From the NCBI GenBank assembly GCA_938017515.1, contig CALIJJ010000267.1:1-46117 (forward strand): a DNA stretch of 46,117 nucleotides, read 5' to 3'. Positions 43,801 through 46,117 of this stretch are shown here, one piece after another. A program made the translations under genes and the position numbers. A model generated the notes under the pieces. It ran no database searches. It saw only the letters and a program-made list of their open reading frames with translations, and had not been told where the DNA came from. How positions within the stretch are numbered: position 1 is the first letter of the stretch; the number at the start of each line of letters is the position of its first letter. The DNA is from an uncultured Pseudanabaenaceae cyanobacterium. GTDB taxonomy: Bacteria; Cyanobacteriota; Cyanobacteriia; PCC-9006; JAAUQQ01.

Positions 43801-45354
43801 CTAGTTCGCCGACGCTGCATTCGCCGCCGTTTGGCTCCCAGCGTTGCGGGCCATCCGCTTTAACAACGTGGGATGGATCGCCTTGGCAAATTGCCAGGAC
43901 ACCGCTGCTGCTCCATAGCGATTAACATGGCTGGGATCAATAAAGAAATCGTTGCGGTTGGGCCAGAGCTTGCTGAAGTCATAGAAGCTAAAGTTGCGGT
44001 CCTTCGCGGCTGCCTTCATGTAGGTGATAAATGCCGCCTCTCGCTTACGACGAATCGGGTCCAAGTAGGTATTGGTCAGCGGCAAACTCAAAAAGACAAT
44101 GGGCATATTCTGCTGTTGGGACAGCGCCTGAATCCGCTTCAAGGCCCGGTGCTGATCCCCAAAGAGACTGAAATTCTTGTAGTCGCCATCATGGGCACCG
44201 GAGATCTTTTTGAACTGCTGGAAATAGAATTGGGGAATGAATTGGCGGGAATTGATCTGAAACCCAGAGGCTTCTAAATAGGTCGTGCTGCTCGGATCTA
44301 GGGCTTCCGTCAATGCATTGGCCGATTGGAACGTGGCAGAGCGATCGCAAGGCCCCTGACGATCCGAACACCAATCAATAAAAAAGTTGCGTAGCGGTGA
44401 GGACGGTTGCTGCGACATCTGCACACCCAGCTTTTCCTTCAAATCCGCAGGCAATGACGGCGGCGGTGATGCCAAGGCCGCCCGCAGACTACTGAACTGC
44501 TGCTTCTCTGCCACCGTCAGGAAAGGACGCTTGCCCTCAGAGAGGGCTCGGTAGCCCGCCGAGAAGCGAATATTTTCGTAGGTGCGATCGCGCCGTCCGC
44601 TACTGAAGGAGCGAGATCCATCCGCCCACACCACCAATTGCGGCAACTGGGCAGGGGTCAAAATTTCCCGCAGTAAAACATCCACCACCTGAGCCGTTGC
44701 ACCATTCACGCCCCAATTGAAGACTTTGATCCCCCCAAAACCCCGCTCTGCCAGGGCCTGTTGCAGGATCAGAGGGTCCACCCCCTGGGTAGCACGGGAA
44801 CTGCCCACTATAAAGATATCTGCCGGTCCCATCGCCTCCATATAAGTCAGATAGCGACGCAGCTGCGCATCCAAGGGGGCGCTGGAAAAACTGGGATAGG
44901 TGCGAGGCTGGACCGTTGGACGACGACTTGGAGCGGCAGAAGCTGGCTGCGAAAAGGCACGCTGCCAGGGATTATCGGGGATCTCCCCATTCACGGTGGA
45001 CCAACGAGGGGAAGGAGCTGACCCATTGGACGACCCGACGGCGTTGTCTGGAGGCAAGATCGGACGCGGAACCACTGGGGTCTGAGCTTGAACCGTGGGC
45101 CAATCAATGACTGGCTCCAAACCAATCATCAGCTCCTTGAGGGAACCAAAGCCATAGGCGATCGCATCGGGCTGGCGGTTGAGGACGCGACTCGGTAGGG
45201 ATGTATCTGAAGGGATGGGTACGACCGCCACACGAGTATCGACAACCGTCTCAGCCACTGACGGAGCGAGGGTCGAAAAACTGAGTAGACCAAACAGGGA
45301 TGCGCCAAGCAGAAGCGACATAGGGGTGATGCGATCGCGACGAAGTCGCTCCAT
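43801..45354 (-). CDS. DUF1574-family SGNH-like exported protein
   Basis: The 517-residue protein has a signal or anchor (TPMSLLLGASLFGLLSFSTL), a Pro/Ser-rich linker of ~120 residues, and an SGNH-like domain: DIFIVGSSRATQGVD (nucleophile Ser region), VFNWGVNGATAQVVDV (Gly block), VVWADGSRSFSSGRR, and IDPSHVNRYGAAAVSWQF (Asp-His). DUF1574/SGNH proteins are linked to envelope polysaccharide acetylation in some bacteria. It follows the alpha/beta hydrolase gene by 46 bases, so both may serve envelope ester chemistry. Confidence 0.83.
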   Translation of the reverse strand: MERLRRDRITPMSLLLGASLFGLLSFSTLAPSVAETVVDTRVAVVPIPSDTSLPSRVLNRQPDAIAYGFGSLKELMIGLEPVIDWPTVQAQTPVVPRPILPPDNAVGSSNGSAPSPRWSTVNGEIPDNPWQRAFSQPASAAPSRRPTVQPRTYPSFSSAPLDAQLRRYLTYMEAMGPADIFIVGSSRATQGVDPLILQQALAERGFGGIKVFNWGVNGATAQVVDVLLREILTPAQLPQLVVWADGSRSFSSGRRDRTYENIRFSAGYRALSEGKRPFLTVAEKQQFSSLRAALASPPPSLPADLKEKLGVQMSQQPSSPLRNFFIDWCSDRQGPCDRSATFQSANALTEALDPSSTTYLEASGFQINSRQFIPQFYFQQFKKISGAHDGDYKNFSLFGDQHRALKRIQALSQQQNMPIVFLSLPLTNTYLDPIRRKREAAFITYMKAAAKDRNFSFYDFSKLWPNRNDFFIDPSHVNRYGAAAVSWQFAKAIHPTLLKRMARNAGSQTAANAASAN

Positions 45355-45400
45355 AATATACCGACGGCACCCAAAATCACTGAACTATTTTGATACTCAG

Positions 45401-46117
45401 CTATTTACGTATGTAGGGTAAAAATCGTAACTGATGAGGAGACTCACTCAGAGCAGCGCCATAGGAAGCCGTTAAATAGGGTCGATAATCCGAGCGCTCC
45501 GCCACATGAACCTGGACAAAGGCTAGACCCAGGGCATTGACATAGTTTTGAAAGGCTTGGGGTTTGGGTTCAATCAATTTGGACTCGGCAAGGTTCTGGG
45601 TCGCAAAGAGCCGATCTAGTCTGACGTTCATGTGCTGCACCGCCTCCACAATCCCCAAATACTTTTCCGTGCTGCCGAGCTGCTCAAAAGCCGGAAGTTG
45701 CTGCGTCACCAGGGGCGTCAAAACATCCGCATCGGACCCCCCCCAAAACACCGGCAGCTGAATGGCCGCAAGACCACGGGAACCAAAAATACTGCGGCTC
45801 ACAGGATCAAGAACAAGGAGTGCAGCCACTCGGCTATCTCGCAAGGGGTAGTCCTGGCGGGGCAGCGCCTTGGCACGGCATTGCAATGCTAAGGACAGAT
45901 CCGTCGCAAAGGCTCTGGGGTTGCAATCTCGATCCAGCTGCTCAAAATTGAGTTGCCCCCCTGCCAGGGCTAGGGCAGTATAAGCCCCCAAGGAATGACC
46001 ATAAACTCCCACTCGCTCCAGCTGAAGACGCCCCTCAAAGGCGGATTGATTGCGCTGCTCTAGCACATCCAACAAATAGGACACATCCCGAGGGCGCTCC
46101 ACAAAGGCACTCACCTC
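45401..46117 (-). CDS. Alpha/beta hydrolase (PAF-acetylhydrolase/dienelactone hydrolase-like), 5' end cut
   Basis: The visible ~238 residues are the C-terminal part of an alpha/beta hydrolase. FVERPRDVSYLLDVLEQRNQ is followed by the nucleophile elbow VGVYGHSLGAYTALALAGGQ. VAALLVLDPVSRSIFGSRGL and FWGGSDADVLTPLVTQQLPA carry the probable catalytic Asp, and the late VEAVQHMNVRLDRLF the His. In cyanobacteria this domain often follows a DUF1400 part; that would lie beyond the window edge. It should cleave esters at the cell surface. It leads the likely operon with DUF1574 and DUF3122. Confidence 0.82.
   Translation of the reverse strand, partial: EVSAFVERPRDVSYLLDVLEQRNQSAFEGRLQLERVGVYGHSLGAYTALALAGGQLNFEQLDRDCNPRAFATDLSLALQCRAKALPRQDYPLRDSRVAALLVLDPVSRSIFGSRGLAAIQLPVFWGGSDADVLTPLVTQQLPAFEQLGSTEKYLGIVEAVQHMNVRLDRLFATQNLAESKLIEPKPQAFQNYVNALGLAFVQVHVAERSDYRPYLTASYGAALSESPHQLRFLPYIRK

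Overview
The window reads as chromosome from a cyanobacterium. HIP1-type octamers (GCGATCGC, e.g. 12661-12668) recur in genes and spacers. Several families are characteristic of or very common in cyanobacteria: a cyAbrB regulator, two Uma2 proteins, an integral-membrane VIT/vWA PEP-CTERM protein, DUF1574, DUF3122 and an ACT-domain malic enzyme. The genus cannot be fixed from the sequence alone. Most of the window is single-copy housekeeping and conserved genes on both strands. There are no rRNA genes, I recognised no tRNA, and there is no CRISPR array.

Region 1 (1-4072): the 5' part of an IS630-type insertion sequence, with an A9 slippery run joining two transposase frames, has cut a slipin (SPFH/band 7) gene and left only its C-terminal third. 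A hairpin and a triplicated 15-bp motif separate this remnant from a 945-residue membrane PEP-CTERM protein.

Region 2 (4185-6591) is the most remarkable part: what looks like a small integron. It has a complete integron-type integrase (IntI, with all catalytic residues and the IntI-specific insertion). Upstream is an attI-like zone with four 13-bp palindromes. Next comes one 599-bp gene cassette with exact G|TT boundaries that carries a gene of unknown function, and the cassette ends in an attC hairpin. A HigB/HigA-type toxin-antitoxin pair abuts the attC, and the higA stop codon lies inside the core site.

Region 3 (6595-11339): two Uma2-family genes and a frameshifted remnant of a third, a glutathione S-transferase with a PAP2-like membrane protein, a secreted lipocalin-type AttH/CrtC protein, and two small single-membrane-span proteins with similar Trp/Gly/Glu tails.

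Region 4 (11689-17339): cobalamin-dependent methionine synthase with a strong terminator, a D-Ala-D-Ala dipeptidase and a UDP-glucuronate 4-epimerase-like enzyme.

Region 5 (17475-22206): a gene-poor stretch rich in inverted repeats built on GTCT/AGAC. It surrounds a PEP-CTERM metalloprotease-like protein, an unusual 354-residue protein with a degenerate MmcB-like nuclease domain, and malic enzyme. A 14-bp core (RTCTTRTTTGAGAY) occurs four times here.

Region 6 (22425-33065): an SGNH-type membrane protein, a thioredoxin-like protein, an AGE epimerase, a Nudix hydrolase, cyAbrB, a two-gene type II restriction-modification system, a VanZ-like protein, small membrane and orphan proteins, and truB.

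Region 7 (33210-46117): mfd, a TPR protein, a DHH phosphoesterase, a permuted NlpC/P60-like hydrolase, nudC, an AlkC-like DNA repair glycosylase, a globin, a DUF1993 protein, and a likely operon of an alpha/beta hydrolase (cut by the window edge), a DUF1574 SGNH protein and a DUF3122 protein.
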